DNA of 64,000 nucleotides from Alphaproteobacteria bacterium (GTDB lineage Bacteria; Pseudomonadota; Alphaproteobacteria; Rhizobiales; JAJFHC01). Below are positions 8,789 to 17,306 of this stretch, one piece after another (position 1 is the stretch's first letter; each line of letters begins with the position of its first letter). The stretch is taken from assembly GCA_021775805.1 (NCBI GenBank), contig JAJFHD010000016.1:36478-100477 (forward strand), given 5' to 3'. Made by a program: the position numbers and the translations under genes. The notes under the pieces are model-generated. The model worked only from the letters and a program-made list of their open reading frames with translations. It did not search any database and was not told the DNA's origin.

Positions 8789-9586
8789 ATGGCAGACCTT
8801 GTTTGCAAAGACCTAAGCATGACGTTCACCAACCCGCAAACGGGTGGAATCGTCGAAGCGTTGAAAAACATAAACTTCACTCTAAAAAAGGGTGAATTGT
8901 TGTCCGTGCTCGGCCCGTCCGGCTGTGGCAAGACGACGCTTTTGAACATGCTTGCCGGTTTTATCAATCCCACGAGTGGTACGGCCGAGCTCGGAGGCAA
9001 CGTGATCGAAGCCCCTGGCGTGGAACGCGGCATGGTGTTTCAACAAGGCGCCTTGTTCGAATGGTTGCCGGTTTCCAAGAATGTCGATTTCGGACTTCGT
9101 ATGAAGAAGACCGATTCGGAGACAAGCAAAAAGCTGGTTGAGAAGTGGCTCGACATTGTCGGCTTGCAGGGCTTTGGCGACACACCGACCTATCAGTTGT
9201 CGGGAGGCATGCAGCAACGTGTGGCGCTGGCACGATGCCTGGTGAACGATCCGGACGTGATCCTGATGGACGAGCCGCTCGGGGCCCTGGACGCGTTGAC
9301 ACGCGAAAAGATGCAATCCCTGGTGCTGGAACTGTGGAAGGAAACCGGCAAGACCATCATGATCATTACCCACTCGGTTGAAGAGGCTCTGCTGTTGGGT
9401 GAACGGCTGTTCGTCATGGCGCCCCGCCCGGGCCGGGTACACAAGGAATACAATTTGCCGTTTGCCGAACGCGGCCTGACGGAGTCTCTTCGCGATATAA
9501 AACAGGACGCTCACTTTTCTGAAGTGCGCGAAGAAATTCTGACGATGATTTGGAACATGGAAGAAGAGATTATGGGTCGTGTTTGA
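8789..9586 (+). CDS. ABC transporter ATP-binding protein, TauB/SsuB-like
   Basis: Counted from ATG 8789 the protein has 265 residues. It contains Walker A GPSGCGKTT (42-50), signature LSGGMQQRVALAR from residue 137, Walker B VILMDEP (157-163) and the H-loop ITHSVEEA. It is the nitrate/sulfonate/taurine type of ATPase, which energises import. The frame is open upstream to 8639, but that part is not protein-like. Its 3' end overlaps the permease start by 8 bp, so the two are translationally coupled. Confidence 0.9.
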   Translation: MADLVCKDLSMTFTNPQTGGIVEALKNINFTLKKGELLSVLGPSGCGKTTLLNMLAGFINPTSGTAELGGNVIEAPGVERGMVFQQGALFEWLPVSKNVDFGLRMKKTDSETSKKLVEKWLDIVGLQGFGDTPTYQLSGGMQQRVALARCLVNDPDVILMDEPLGALDALTREKMQSLVLELWKETGKTIMIITHSVEEALLLGERLFVMAPRPGRVHKEYNLPFAERGLTESLRDIKQDAHFSEVREEILTMIWNMEEEIMGRV

Positions 9587-11507
9587 ATGGCTGTCAGATA
9601 ACCGCGCGTCGATTGCGGCGGTGCTTGTTGTCCTGTTGGTGATGACGTTTGTTGCTTCGATCTATATCGGACGAAGACAGAATGCACTGACCGCCAACGA
9701 CGAAGTCTTTGGCGATCCTGAACGGACCAAGGGCGGTTGGTACTGGGCGGTATGCGGTATTTCGGCACTGATGCTCGTCTGGTTCTATTTTTCGTGGGGA
9801 GCCGGCCGGGCATTCTATCCGCAAGCTGCAAACGAAATGTGCCAGATTGCGAAACTTGAAGAAGCAATCTCGCCGATCAAGGCGGCTCTGCCGATCGGGT
9901 CGCGTTACTACAAGTCAACCTTGCTGGTCGCGCGGAACACCGCCCAACTGAAGGATCTGCAAACGCAAGTCCCGGCGAACGTCTTCTCAAGCGAAGAACA
10001 GGCAGAGCTTGCGGCATTGGTTGACCAGATCGGCCATTTGATTGCCAACTCTTCGGATCCCGCCAATCTGAGCCAGCGTTCCAAGGATGAGCTGGTCGCG
10101 CTGTCGGCAAAACTAGATGACCTGGCTGCAGAACTCAATGCAGGGCCCAATGGCCTGACCCCATCAAGTGAAGCTTTGGCGCAACCGAAATGGGGTACGA
10201 CGAACGTCGAGATTCCCGTGCTGCCTATGACCGGCAAGGGTGTCCTGTTCGACAACGTGGCGACCAAGGCGAAGGACATTACAACCCTTTTCAACAAGAT
10301 CAGAAACCATTTGCCAGCCAATGATCTACTGATCGCCGACACCAAGAATCGTATCGACGCTTTGAAGGAAGTCAATGAAGCAGGCGGCTTTGACGAGAAA
10401 ACCGCTGATGCGCGCACGACCTATGTCAAGGCCATCGAACGGATCTTCCGCAGGCTCGATGACGGTATCATTTTTCCTGCCGCATCCCTGGAAGGCGTCA
10501 ACACGGCGATCGCCAATCTTGATGCCGCCCAAGACGACGCGCAGGGCGGTTTGCGGCTGGTCGACGCACTGCTGTTTCCAGGCCAGGGCGTTGTCAAGTC
10601 GCGCACCCAGTGCACAGAGCAAGGCTCCGCGCGGTGGTTGCCGAAGCCAACCGACGTGGTTGCCACATTTGCCCGCCTGGCTAATCCCGATGTCGAGAAC
10701 GGCGGCGGCTACAGAGGCGTGACATTGCTGTGGTGGAAGTGGCTGCCGGTGGCTGATGTGGTCGGCTTCTTTGTGCCCGACTGGATCGCCGACATCTGGC
10801 CGGGGGAGTTTGCACGCCACGGCGCCGAAGGCACGATAACACCCAACTTCAAGGACAAACTGCTTTCGTTCGCACAAGGGGAAGTCTCCCTCGGCTACAT
10901 TCCCATGCTCGACGGCCACATCTGGGATTCCTTGTTCCGGGTCCTGGTGGCGCTTGCCCTCGGTATCTTGCTCGGCGTGCCTCTGGGCCTTTTCATGGGC
11001 GTCGCGAAGTTCTTCAAATCGTTCTTCGACCCTCTAATCGAGCTCTACCGTCCAGTCCCACCGCTCGCCTGGGCCCCACTCATTCTGACGATCTTCGGCA
11101 TCCAGGACGACGGCAAGATCTTTCTTCTGTTCATGGTGGCCTTTGCGATCATGGTCATCTCGGCACGCACCGGCGCCTCAGGCACCCAATTGTCCAAGAT
11201 CCGCGCGTCGCACTCCCTGGGGGCGACAAACGGCCAGATCATGCGCAATGTCATTTTGCCAAATGCGCTCCCTGAGATTTTGACCGGCATCCGGATTGCC
11301 ATTGGCGTTTGTTGGGGCACGCTTGTTGCTGCCGAAATGCTCGCCGGCACGACCGGCGTCGGCTTCATCGAGAATATCGCGCGTACGGTGTCAGACTACG
11401 AACTCATCTGGGTGACGATTCTGATCATGGGCGTGCTGGGGCTGGTGTTCGACCTGATCATGCGATGGGTGATCGACAAAACCATTCCGTGGCGCGGCAA
11501 GGGTTAG
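9579..11507 (+). CDS. ABC transporter permease with large N-terminal extension
   Basis: The protein has 642 residues from a GTG at 9579, overlapping the ATPase gene. Residues ~445-642 are a normal TauC/SsuC-type membrane domain with RPVPPLAWAPL and the coupling loop (SLGATNGQIMRNVILPNALP). The preceding ~440 residues are unusual. Two membrane helices (~11-31 and ~54-72) lead into a ~350-residue, helix-rich soluble region with few cysteines and no domain I recognise. Family permeases are usually near 250-280 residues. The extension probably faces the periplasm and may interact with the binding protein. No stop or frameshift interrupts it. Confidence 0.85.
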   Translation: MFEWLSDNRASIAAVLVVLLVMTFVASIYIGRRQNALTANDEVFGDPERTKGGWYWAVCGISALMLVWFYFSWGAGRAFYPQAANEMCQIAKLEEAISPIKAALPIGSRYYKSTLLVARNTAQLKDLQTQVPANVFSSEEQAELAALVDQIGHLIANSSDPANLSQRSKDELVALSAKLDDLAAELNAGPNGLTPSSEALAQPKWGTTNVEIPVLPMTGKGVLFDNVATKAKDITTLFNKIRNHLPANDLLIADTKNRIDALKEVNEAGGFDEKTADARTTYVKAIERIFRRLDDGIIFPAASLEGVNTAIANLDAAQDDAQGGLRLVDALLFPGQGVVKSRTQCTEQGSARWLPKPTDVVATFARLANPDVENGGGYRGVTLLWWKWLPVADVVGFFVPDWIADIWPGEFARHGAEGTITPNFKDKLLSFAQGEVSLGYIPMLDGHIWDSLFRVLVALALGILLGVPLGLFMGVAKFFKSFFDPLIELYRPVPPLAWAPLILTIFGIQDDGKIFLLFMVAFAIMVISARTGASGTQLSKIRASHSLGATNGQIMRNVILPNALPEILTGIRIAIGVCWGTLVAAEMLAGTTGVGFIENIARTVSDYELIWVTILIMGVLGLVFDLIMRWVIDKTIPWRGKG

Positions 11508-11909
11508 GTCCGGATTCTCTGCGGGACCCTGCCGGTCATGCAGAGTTGCGGCGTCGATCCGGCGGTGGTCCATGGCGGCGGCCAGCAGATCGGGCGGGAT
11601 CCGGACATAGGATTCGTCGGCGAGCCGGGGCGTATCAAGCCGGAGATTCTCAACACCTTCATCGACAGCGATGTGATCCCGGTGATCGCCCCGATCGGCG
11701 TCTCCGCCACCGGCGAGACCTCCAGCATCAATGCCGACACCGAGGCCGGTGCGTTTGCCGGCGCCATGAATGCCAAGCGCCTCCTGCATTTGACCGATGT
11801 CGAGGGCGTCGTCATGGTCGACGGCCGGGCCGCCCATTCGGTCCTGCTGGAGCTGTTCATGGAAGGCGGCTTCGGCACCCGCATCAGCGCGTCGGAGATT
11901 ACGGCTTGA
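11508..11909 (+). pseudogene. Shortened argB copy with four in-frame deletions
   Basis: The sequence directly after the permease stop reads VRILCGTLPVMQ, then continues as ArgB with four gaps. Relative to ArgB at 4163-5083 it lacks about residues 28-60, 79-148, 151-159 and 225-271, all without breaking the frame. It ends [15 protein letters not shown] then a stop. The shared blocks are very similar at DNA level; one stretch of more than 40 bases is identical. The KYGG and GGMIPK motifs are lost, so kinase activity is not expected, while HGGGxQIG and NADT remain. The first ATG is at 11538, giving 123 residues; the homology begins upstream of it without a start codon. It is a decayed duplicate, or possibly a retained fragment. 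Confidence 0.85.
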
Positions 11910-12320
11910 GGCTCTGGTTCCGACCGGCGCTGTTTGCCTGACCGGCTTAGACAAGTGTCTTCTGTTGAAGGTATTACAGACCATCGGGCCGTACTTCCGC
12001 AGTTCTCAAAAGTGCAAACTCCGGACTCTCGCTGTACCTCGACATTGACCGCAATACCTCAAAATCGCGATCCTGGTGGAGAAGCCGTCCACAGCAGCAT
12101 CAACAGGCTCCCAAATGAAGGAGTTATTGCTCTCTTGCTTTTTGTATCTCCGTTTTCGAGACGGCATCAGAGCACCTCTCAGACGGTAGTTCTCCTCGCA
12201 AGATTTCCAGCTTGCGTCCAATAACTGCTTTGTTGAAAACGCCCGTTCGTGTGGAGTTTTTGGCTCCAGGTCACAAAACCGCAAGGATATACTCTACCCG
12301 TTAGGGTTGTAATAGACATG
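11910..12320. other. Non-coding stretch between argB remnant and repeat copy 1
   Basis: No convincing gene was found. The base composition is less GC-rich than the flanking housekeeping genes. The region follows the argB remnant directly and leads into the first copy of the three-copy repeat. Confidence 0.4.
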
Positions 12321-12478
12321 TTTGTGTATCGTGTGCGTGCATCTCCAGAGTTGCAGCGCCGGAGGTCCTCGTGTCGGCGCACGAGGACGACAATCAAGAA
12401 GGGCGGCAAAGCCACCGCTCTGGCGGTGCAATGCCGATCGGCTCAAGGACTGAATCCCATAGATCGCAACATGCGTTA
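12321..12478 (+). repeat. Dispersed repeat family A, copy 1 (shortened)
   Basis: This ~158-bp segment matches 15402-15642 and 48885-49125 but lacks most of their 5' third. Its centre is a perfect palindrome: GTCCTCGTG (12365-12373), loop TCGGCG, CACGAGGAC (12380-12388). A second short hairpin follows (CACCGC, loop TCTG, GCGGTG). It ends in ATCGCAACATGCGTTA, shared with copy 2. Two frames are open through the repeat, but no start or ribosome site is conserved, so it is treated as non-coding. Confidence 0.85.
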
Positions 12479-12534
12479 GTGTTCAACTGCTTGACACAAT
12501 CAGGACCTCAAGGCTGTCAAACCGATCTGTTGCA

Positions 12535-12957
12535 ATGAGGCATCGGCCACCGGACGCCGTTATGGTTGTCGATGACGATCCGATTTTGTGCGAGGTTGCC
12601 AAGACCTGTTTCAAGAAACTTGGCGCTTTGGACATATCGGTCGCTCACAATGGAAGAGACGCGCTCGACTTCGTTGACCTACAGGGTGATCCATTCAGCT
12701 TTGTCCTGCTTGATCTCAACATGCCGGCGATGGACGGTGTTCAATTCCTGCGGCACCTGCACAGACGAAACTATCAAGGCTCGATAGGCATCCTTGGTGG
12801 CGAAGAACCGGCAATGTTGTCGCTGTCCGCTGATCTTTCGAAAAAACTCAGCCTCGATGTCGTCGGCCCAATAAGGAAGCCTCCAAAGGTAGCTTCTCTT
12901 CAGGATCTGATCTCTCGAACCGATGCATCCTGTGGGCCGATCCAGCGGGACGAATAA
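12535..12957 (+). CDS. Single-domain response regulator (CheY-like receiver)
   Basis: The 140-residue protein is only a receiver domain. The acidic pair is D13-D14 (VVDDDP), the phospho-acceptor is D60 (LLDLNMP) and the conserved lysine is K116 (IRKPP). The usual Ser/Thr at the end of the fourth strand is replaced by glycine (IGILGGEEP), which may weaken the phosphorylation switch. No kinase or output domain is adjacent. It probably passes a signal by protein contact. The partner is unknown; the diguanylate cyclase 6 kb away is not evidently linked. Confidence 0.82.
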   Translation: MRHRPPDAVMVVDDDPILCEVAKTCFKKLGALDISVAHNGRDALDFVDLQGDPFSFVLLDLNMPAMDGVQFLRHLHRRNYQGSIGILGGEEPAMLSLSADLSKKLSLDVVGPIRKPPKVASLQDLISRTDASCGPIQRDE

Positions 12958-13019
12958 TCCCCATTAACCTCCGGTGAACTTGTGTCAGCTCTTCGCCGCC
13001 AGGAAATTCGCTTCTGAAC

Positions 13020-13049
13020 CCGAGTCGTGTATCTGCTTGGTTGAGTCCG
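13020..13049 (+). repeat. 30-bp direct repeat, copy 1
   Basis: Differs from 15097-15126 at only 3 of 30 positions (common core TGTATCTGCTTGGT). It lies just after the methyltransferase stop, and the partner lies just beyond the TadE/G-like gene start, so the pair brackets these two genes in direct orientation. Confidence 0.6.
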
Positions 13050-13056
13050 AGTTGTC

Positions 13057-14256
13057 TCAGCGGGTTTTGTTGCCGTGAATGCGAAGCACCTGCACGTCAC
13101 CTGATTGCAGGGCCTTGGCCCGGGCGAGCCAGATTTCGCCTTCGTGAACAACCTGGTTGATAAACCGCCGGTCCACTTTGCTGCGATCGATCGATTTGAC
13201 AAATTTATTCCAGCCGGCATGTATCTGTTCGAGAATTTTTTCCGAGAGATCGTGGGTCGCACGAATGTCAATCCCGGATTTCCGCAATTCGTCTATGTAC
13301 TGCTCGCTGGTCCAGGGATGGATTTTGTGAGGTTCGGATGCCGCCCATGTCTTGAACCTGTCGGATTCGCAATTCGGATCCTTGATCATATAGTCGGTAA
13401 TCAGGATCTGTCCGTTCGGCTTCAGTCCCATGGCGGCCTGTTTCATGACCCGGGCCTTTTGGGGATAAGCAAAAAGTCGCTCGCGTGAATAGATGATGTC
13501 GTATTTGGCCGCAGCGAGCCTGAAAGTCGAGAAATCGACGACCTGCAACGGCACCCGCCGTGTCAGCATGAATGATTTTGCGAGGTCACGGGCTTTATCG
13601 AGCAACTCATGCTCGGGCTCCAGCGCCTCCATCCACAGATTCAGTTCCTTCGCCAGATGAAATGCCGTTCCGCCGAGACCGGCGGTGAGATCCAGAATGG
13701 TATGGGCCGGGTTGGCGCCTACTGGCCCCATGATTTTGCGAACCAGGGCGGCGGCGCCGGGCTCAATGAAACTTTCACCCCAAACCGCCTGCGCCGCTTT
13801 CATCTTGACAAGCGTCCACGAAACGTCCGGATCCTCAACATTGCTTGGATCGTCTATCTGAAGGTCGGACGCGTCTGCGCTGGCAGGGACCAAATCCGGT
13901 TCTGTGCCGTGCCACCACGCCAGCATGCGTGTCTTCAGGGGCCTGTCGTATTCTGAAGTTCGGGCAGGCTCAAGCGCTGAAGATGCCGGAACTTCCGTGG
14001 GGATTGTATCGATTTGCGTCACGATCGTGTCTTCCACAAGATCTTCTGGCGGTACGACATCATCGGAGATGGGCATAAGAGGCGCCATGGACAAAAAGGC
14101 GGTGATCACACCGGTTTGGGCATCGGTCAGTTGGCGCGTCTTGTGCAGTTGCTCGATCGCATCCTGCGGTAACGATTTCAACGTCGCTATGAAAACATCC
14201 GTCGAAACGTCGCGCAGTTCGCTGTCCGACAGTTTTTCGAAGTCGGCGACCGTCAT
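13057..14256 (-). CDS. Class I SAM-dependent methyltransferase
   Basis: The protein has 399 residues. The N-terminal ~150 residues are acidic and unrecognised, beginning TVADFEKLSDSELRDV. The C-terminal half holds motif I ILDLTAGLGGTAFHLAK (187-203), an acidic post-I segment (MEALEPEHELLDKAR) and a motif like QILITDYMIKDP. This is a Rossmann-fold methyltransferase; the long N-terminal region may bind the target. It lies 12 bp downstream of the TadE/G-like gene on the same strand, so the two may be co-transcribed. Substrate is unknown. Confidence 0.78.
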   Translation of the reverse strand: MTVADFEKLSDSELRDVSTDVFIATLKSLPQDAIEQLHKTRQLTDAQTGVITAFLSMAPLMPISDDVVPPEDLVEDTIVTQIDTIPTEVPASSALEPARTSEYDRPLKTRMLAWWHGTEPDLVPASADASDLQIDDPSNVEDPDVSWTLVKMKAAQAVWGESFIEPGAAALVRKIMGPVGANPAHTILDLTAGLGGTAFHLAKELNLWMEALEPEHELLDKARDLAKSFMLTRRVPLQVVDFSTFRLAAAKYDIIYSRERLFAYPQKARVMKQAAMGLKPNGQILITDYMIKDPNCESDRFKTWAASEPHKIHPWTSEQYIDELRKSGIDIRATHDLSEKILEQIHAGWNKFVKSIDRSKVDRRFINQVVHEGEIWLARAKALQSGDVQVLRIHGNKTR

Positions 14257-14268
14257 TGCTTGATCCTT

Positions 14269-14946
14269 CTACTTCGCCAGAATAAAACGCCTGTTACCAT
14301 CGAGGATGCCTTCCGGGCAATCGGTCAACGGTTCGGGACTAAAGTTCCCGACTGCACCGCTAAAGCCACCAACCGTACAGATGAACCCTGCCTCCAGCAG
14401 AGCACCGTCCCGGGATAACAGCGATTCCTTGGACCTGGCATTGGAGTAGACAGCACAGGCATCTCCGGTAAGCCTTGCATTTACCTCCAGTGTAATCGCG
14501 GCCTTTTTCTTGTCGTCATCAGGGCCGAGCATGCAGATCGGAATCCCTCCCATCACATGGGCTGTTGCGGATGCCGAAACAGCGCCATCGGACCAATCCG
14601 GAAACAGTTTGTTTGTCGGCTGAACCACATTCATGACAACAGAGAGTGGACCGTTATTCACTTCAACCTTCACGGTTGCAGGTCTGCCTCTTGTGCCGGT
14701 AATGGCGTTTGCAGTTTGCTGCGCCACCGCATGCAATTGATCGTAGTCAGTGGTTGCTACACGAAGCTCGTGCGCAGAGTTCACAGCGGCTGCATCTGCT
14801 ATGGCTTGAACGCGTGATTGCTGACGAGAGGGGTATCCATAGTCAACCGCCAACCCGGTTGCCATTATCAACACAGGCAGGATCAACCCAAAACTCAACG
14901 CCACGCCACCGCGGCAATCAGACAGGTATCTGATTGCAGTTCTCAT
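14269..14946 (-). CDS. TadE/TadG-like pilus-assembly protein, short
   Basis: The ATG at 14946 is chosen because GGAGGG stands 8 nt before it; a TTG at 14988 would add 14 residues. The 225-residue protein opens with a type-IV-pilin-like stretch (DCRGGVALSFGLILPVLIMATGLAVDYG), then Ala-rich text with AIADAAAVNSA, as in Flp/Tad minor pilins. TadG-like relatives are usually clearly longer; this one stops soon after a cysteine-containing region (ACAVYSNARS, FICTVGG). It may be a truncated gene or a short variant. No other Tad genes are in the window. Confidence 0.7.
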   Translation of the reverse strand: MRTAIRYLSDCRGGVALSFGLILPVLIMATGLAVDYGYPSRQQSRVQAIADAAAVNSAHELRVATTDYDQLHAVAQQTANAITGTRGRPATVKVEVNNGPLSVVMNVVQPTNKLFPDWSDGAVSASATAHVMGGIPICMLGPDDDKKKAAITLEVNARLTGDACAVYSNARSKESLLSRDGALLEAGFICTVGGFSGAVGNFSPEPLTDCPEGILDGNRRFILAK

Positions 14947-15401
14947 GCCCCCGGCCCTCCAGCCTCGGCCCGAAATTCCTTCAAGCAACCATAAGTTGTA
15001 CTGACGGCCGGTTAAAAACTAGTTAGGGCACGATGTGTCCAAAGCCAATGAAGACTGATGCCAAAGCGAAACAAATCGGATGCAGAATTCGGCAAACCGA
15101 GTCATGTATCTGCTTGGTGAAGTCCGTTGCGGGTCAAAGAACAAGCCCGCTCTCGCGGGATTGAATGGTGTTTTTTGGCTCGGCGGCTGAACGTTGACTT
15201 GTCTGTTTGGGGTGACGTTTGGGGTTTGTGTCTTGAGGATTGAGTGGTTTGACCCTCACTCGAGACAGGAGACCTCCAACGACCGATACACCGACCCAAA
15301 GCATCTTGGTGCCAGGATTGCGATCACGTCGTCGATCCATCCCTCGCCGCCGTTAGGGAGGTTGGACTCCCTGCGGCGGATCCGATATTGCCCGATCAAC
15401 A
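14947..15401. other. Intergenic region upstream of the TadE/G-like gene
   Basis: No gene was recognised. It contains copy 2 of a 30-bp direct repeat (15097-15126) and a small GC-rich hairpin (CCCGC, loop TCTC, GCGGG) around 15146-15159. It runs into copy 2 of the family A repeat. Confidence 0.4.
15097..15126 (+). repeat. 30-bp direct repeat, copy 2
   Basis: Partner of 13020-13049 with 27 of 30 positions identical, same orientation. The pair flanks the methyltransferase and TadE/G-like genes. Confidence 0.6.
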
Positions 15402-15642
15402 CGGGAAATCATAAGACAAGCGCTTCACGTTTGATCGCACTCATCAATACAATTCAAAGCTGCACAATGCCCTCAAAACTGTCATGCACGTGCTTGACAC
15501 GTGCACCTCCAGAATTGCAACACCGGAGGTCCTCGTGTCGGCGCACGACGACGACAATCAAGAAGGGCGGCAAAGCCACCGCTCTGGCGGTGCAATGCTG
15601 ATCGGCTCAAGGACTGAATCCCATAGATCGCAACATGCGTTA
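15402..15642 (+). repeat. Dispersed repeat family A, copy 2
   Basis: Aligns with copy 3 at 48885-49125 over ~240 bp, including TGTCATGCACGTGCTTGAC, and with copy 1 over its 3' two-thirds. The central palindrome has one mismatch here (CACGACGAC instead of CACGAGGAC). The 3' end is nearly identical to copy 1, suggesting recent duplication or conversion between these two. Confidence 0.85.
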
Positions 15643-15688
15643 ACGGGCCGGCATCCGACACTCTTCACATTGGCGGACGTTGGAGAAC

Positions 15689-15829
15689 TCAAAAACACCT
15701 GCCGGGTTGAAACTTCACCCAATTGAGTTCCTGGTTCGTACCGGTGGCAAGCACGGTGTGCCAAACCTGCATTTCGGGATAGTACTTCGCTGCTTCGTAA
15801 GCTTCGGTCAGGGCAACGATGTGTGACAT
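15689..15829 (-). CDS. Possible small protein or gene remnant, 46 residues
   Basis: The ATG at 15829 is preceded by AGAGGTGG at normal spacing. The frame reads MSHIVALTEAYEAAKYYPEM, then a Trp-containing segment, and stops after CF. Composition is protein-like, but I recognise no family. The stop comes close to the end of repeat copy 2, so it could be the 5' part of a gene cut by rearrangement. Confidence 0.35.
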   Translation of the reverse strand: MSHIVALTEAYEAAKYYPEMQVWHTVLATGTNQELNWVKFQPGRCF

Positions 15830-16163
15830 GATCCACCTCTAGTCACTTATGCGAGTACGTGTCCATTCCCCGGAATCCGTTTCAAGCGCTTCGATGCCCT
15901 ATTGTCGAGGTTAAGCTCCTTTGTCTGCAAGGGGTCATCCTGAGAACTGACGCAGCCGCCGAAATCCCGATGAAAAGGTGATGTACAATGGACGCTCGAG
16001 ATGAGCAAACAAGCCGAGTTTGACCCCTATGCACAGCCGGAGAGCTCTTGAATGGCTGCCACGCGCGAAAGTTGACAGGAGCCACTATGATCTTAAATCT
16101 TACACGATCTGGCTTTGAAAGACGCCCATCCCGGCACACAATTCTAACGCTGGAGTTCTATCA
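15830..16163. other. Intergenic, nothing recognised
   Basis: No gene, RNA or repeat was seen between the possible small protein and the small membrane protein at 16164. Confidence 0.4.
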
Positions 16164-16376
16164 GTGAAATTTTCATATCTGTTCGTACCCAAACCAGGAC
16201 CCGGCAGGAGTGGGCTGACCGGGCTGCTCGGCTGGGCATTTTACTCGATCGGATTGTTTTTTGCGGTTGCCGGCCTACTGAGTATCCTCTCAGGCATAGC
16301 CTTTTATCTGGCGTTTGTTTTCTTTCCGATTTTTTTTCTATGCCGATGGCTGTTTTTCCTGCTGTCTCGCCGATAA
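16164..16376 (+). CDS. Small hypothetical membrane protein
   Basis: The 70-residue protein has a GTG start at 16164 with TGGAG about 9 nt upstream. A short polar N-terminus (KFSYLFVPKPGPGRSG) leads into two closely spaced hydrophobic helices (~residues 20-45 and 46-65) and a basic end, LLSRR. It is probably an inner-membrane hairpin with both ends in the cytoplasm. It converges with the DUF3592 gene. Function unknown. Confidence 0.5.
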   Translation: MKFSYLFVPKPGPGRSGLTGLLGWAFYSIGLFFAVAGLLSILSGIAFYLAFVFFPIFFLCRWLFFLLSRR

Positions 16377-16394
16377 TCGGTTGTCCAACGGAAG

Positions 16395-16871
16395 TCAGAC
16401 CCTACGTCGAGAACGTCGTCTCACGACAATCACGATCAGCGTACAAAAGAAGATCGCAAGCGGGGTAAACAGTGCCACCACCACTGCCGTAGCCTCGCGG
16501 CCACCATCGCGTGCTAGTGATGTCTCGCTGTGTCTATCCGGGTGATGGTAGATAGCAAAAATCCGACCAGGTGGCCATTTGCGCTGCTCCGCTTTCGTCG
16601 CATCCCACTCTTCATGGGAGTATACGCGCAGGACACTATCATCATATCGTTTGCCGGCAGCGGTGTAGCTGAGGTTGACAAACAGTGCCCACTCAGGCGG
16701 ACCGCCAGAACGGTAAGACTTGATTTCTGTTCTCAACACTTTGGCATCGACTGCCGTCCATTCGTCATGGCCAATTGATGTGAGGGTGAGAAACACGGCG
16801 ATCATCGCCACAAGCACACCAAGGCCACCAAGGCCACTCAAGATTAACAATCGCCAGTGTCGGCTGCTCAT
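16395..16871 (-). CDS. DUF3592 domain membrane protein
   Basis: The 158-residue protein has an N-terminal membrane helix (~9-30) and a central extracytoplasmic domain with the DUF3592 pattern: VLRTEIKSYRSGG, FVNLSYTAAGKRYDDS, then YHHPDRHSETSL. A second helix (~127-150) ends in a strongly basic tail. The topology fits two helices around a small beta-rich domain. Function of the family is unknown. No operon partner is apparent. Confidence 0.75.
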   Translation of the reverse strand: MSSRHWRLLILSGLGGLGVLVAMIAVFLTLTSIGHDEWTAVDAKVLRTEIKSYRSGGPPEWALFVNLSYTAAGKRYDDSVLRVYSHEEWDATKAEQRKWPPGRIFAIYHHPDRHSETSLARDGGREATAVVVALFTPLAIFFCTLIVIVVRRRSRRRV

Positions 16872-17306
16872 GTCATCATCTCATCCAAACCGGTGATGTA
16901 CACCGTAGGCGGGTTCAATTCAGGCGCACAACCCTTGACCCTTGGAGAGAAGATAGACTGCCAAAGGCATCAGCCATCTCACTGCACCGTACTGTTAGTG
17001 CGGCATACCAAGTACTCCAACTGTTTGTTCACGCATGTCTGCAGTGGGTCATAAATGCCTTTACTTGGACAACTTTCTGAGTCTGCTCCAAGGCTTGTTC
17101 GGACGTTCCGGCCTGCAACTGTGCCTGGCGATGCTGAACTTTGGTGCATGCCACACCGCCACGTGGCGGATGAAAACACATGCCATGCCATCAGATGGCG
17201 CGACAGGATGAAATCGACGGTTTTTTGGCTCTCAAACCAGAGGCGATTCAGCGATAGCGCCGCACCATTCAAATACGGGTCTTGCGCAGTCAGACAATAC
17301 CCCAGC
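16872..17306. other. Intergenic region, nothing recognised
   Basis: About 435 bp between the DUF3592 gene and the stop of the DUF2336 gene. Short open frames here show no ribosome site or protein-like composition. Confidence 0.4.

Noticed and set aside
11508..11909. A functional second acetylglutamate kinase
   Set aside because: The nucleotide- and substrate-binding segments with KYGG and GGMIPK are deleted.
12321..12478. Small arginine-rich protein encoded by repeat family A
   Set aside because: Two frames are open in the copies, one copy has a stop, and neither start nor ribosome site is conserved; structure conservation fits a non-coding element better.
15146..15159. Terminator hairpin CCCGC-TCTC-GCGGG
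   Set aside because: The stem is only 5 bp, and no gene ends just before it on either strand; the T-run on the plus strand is too far away.
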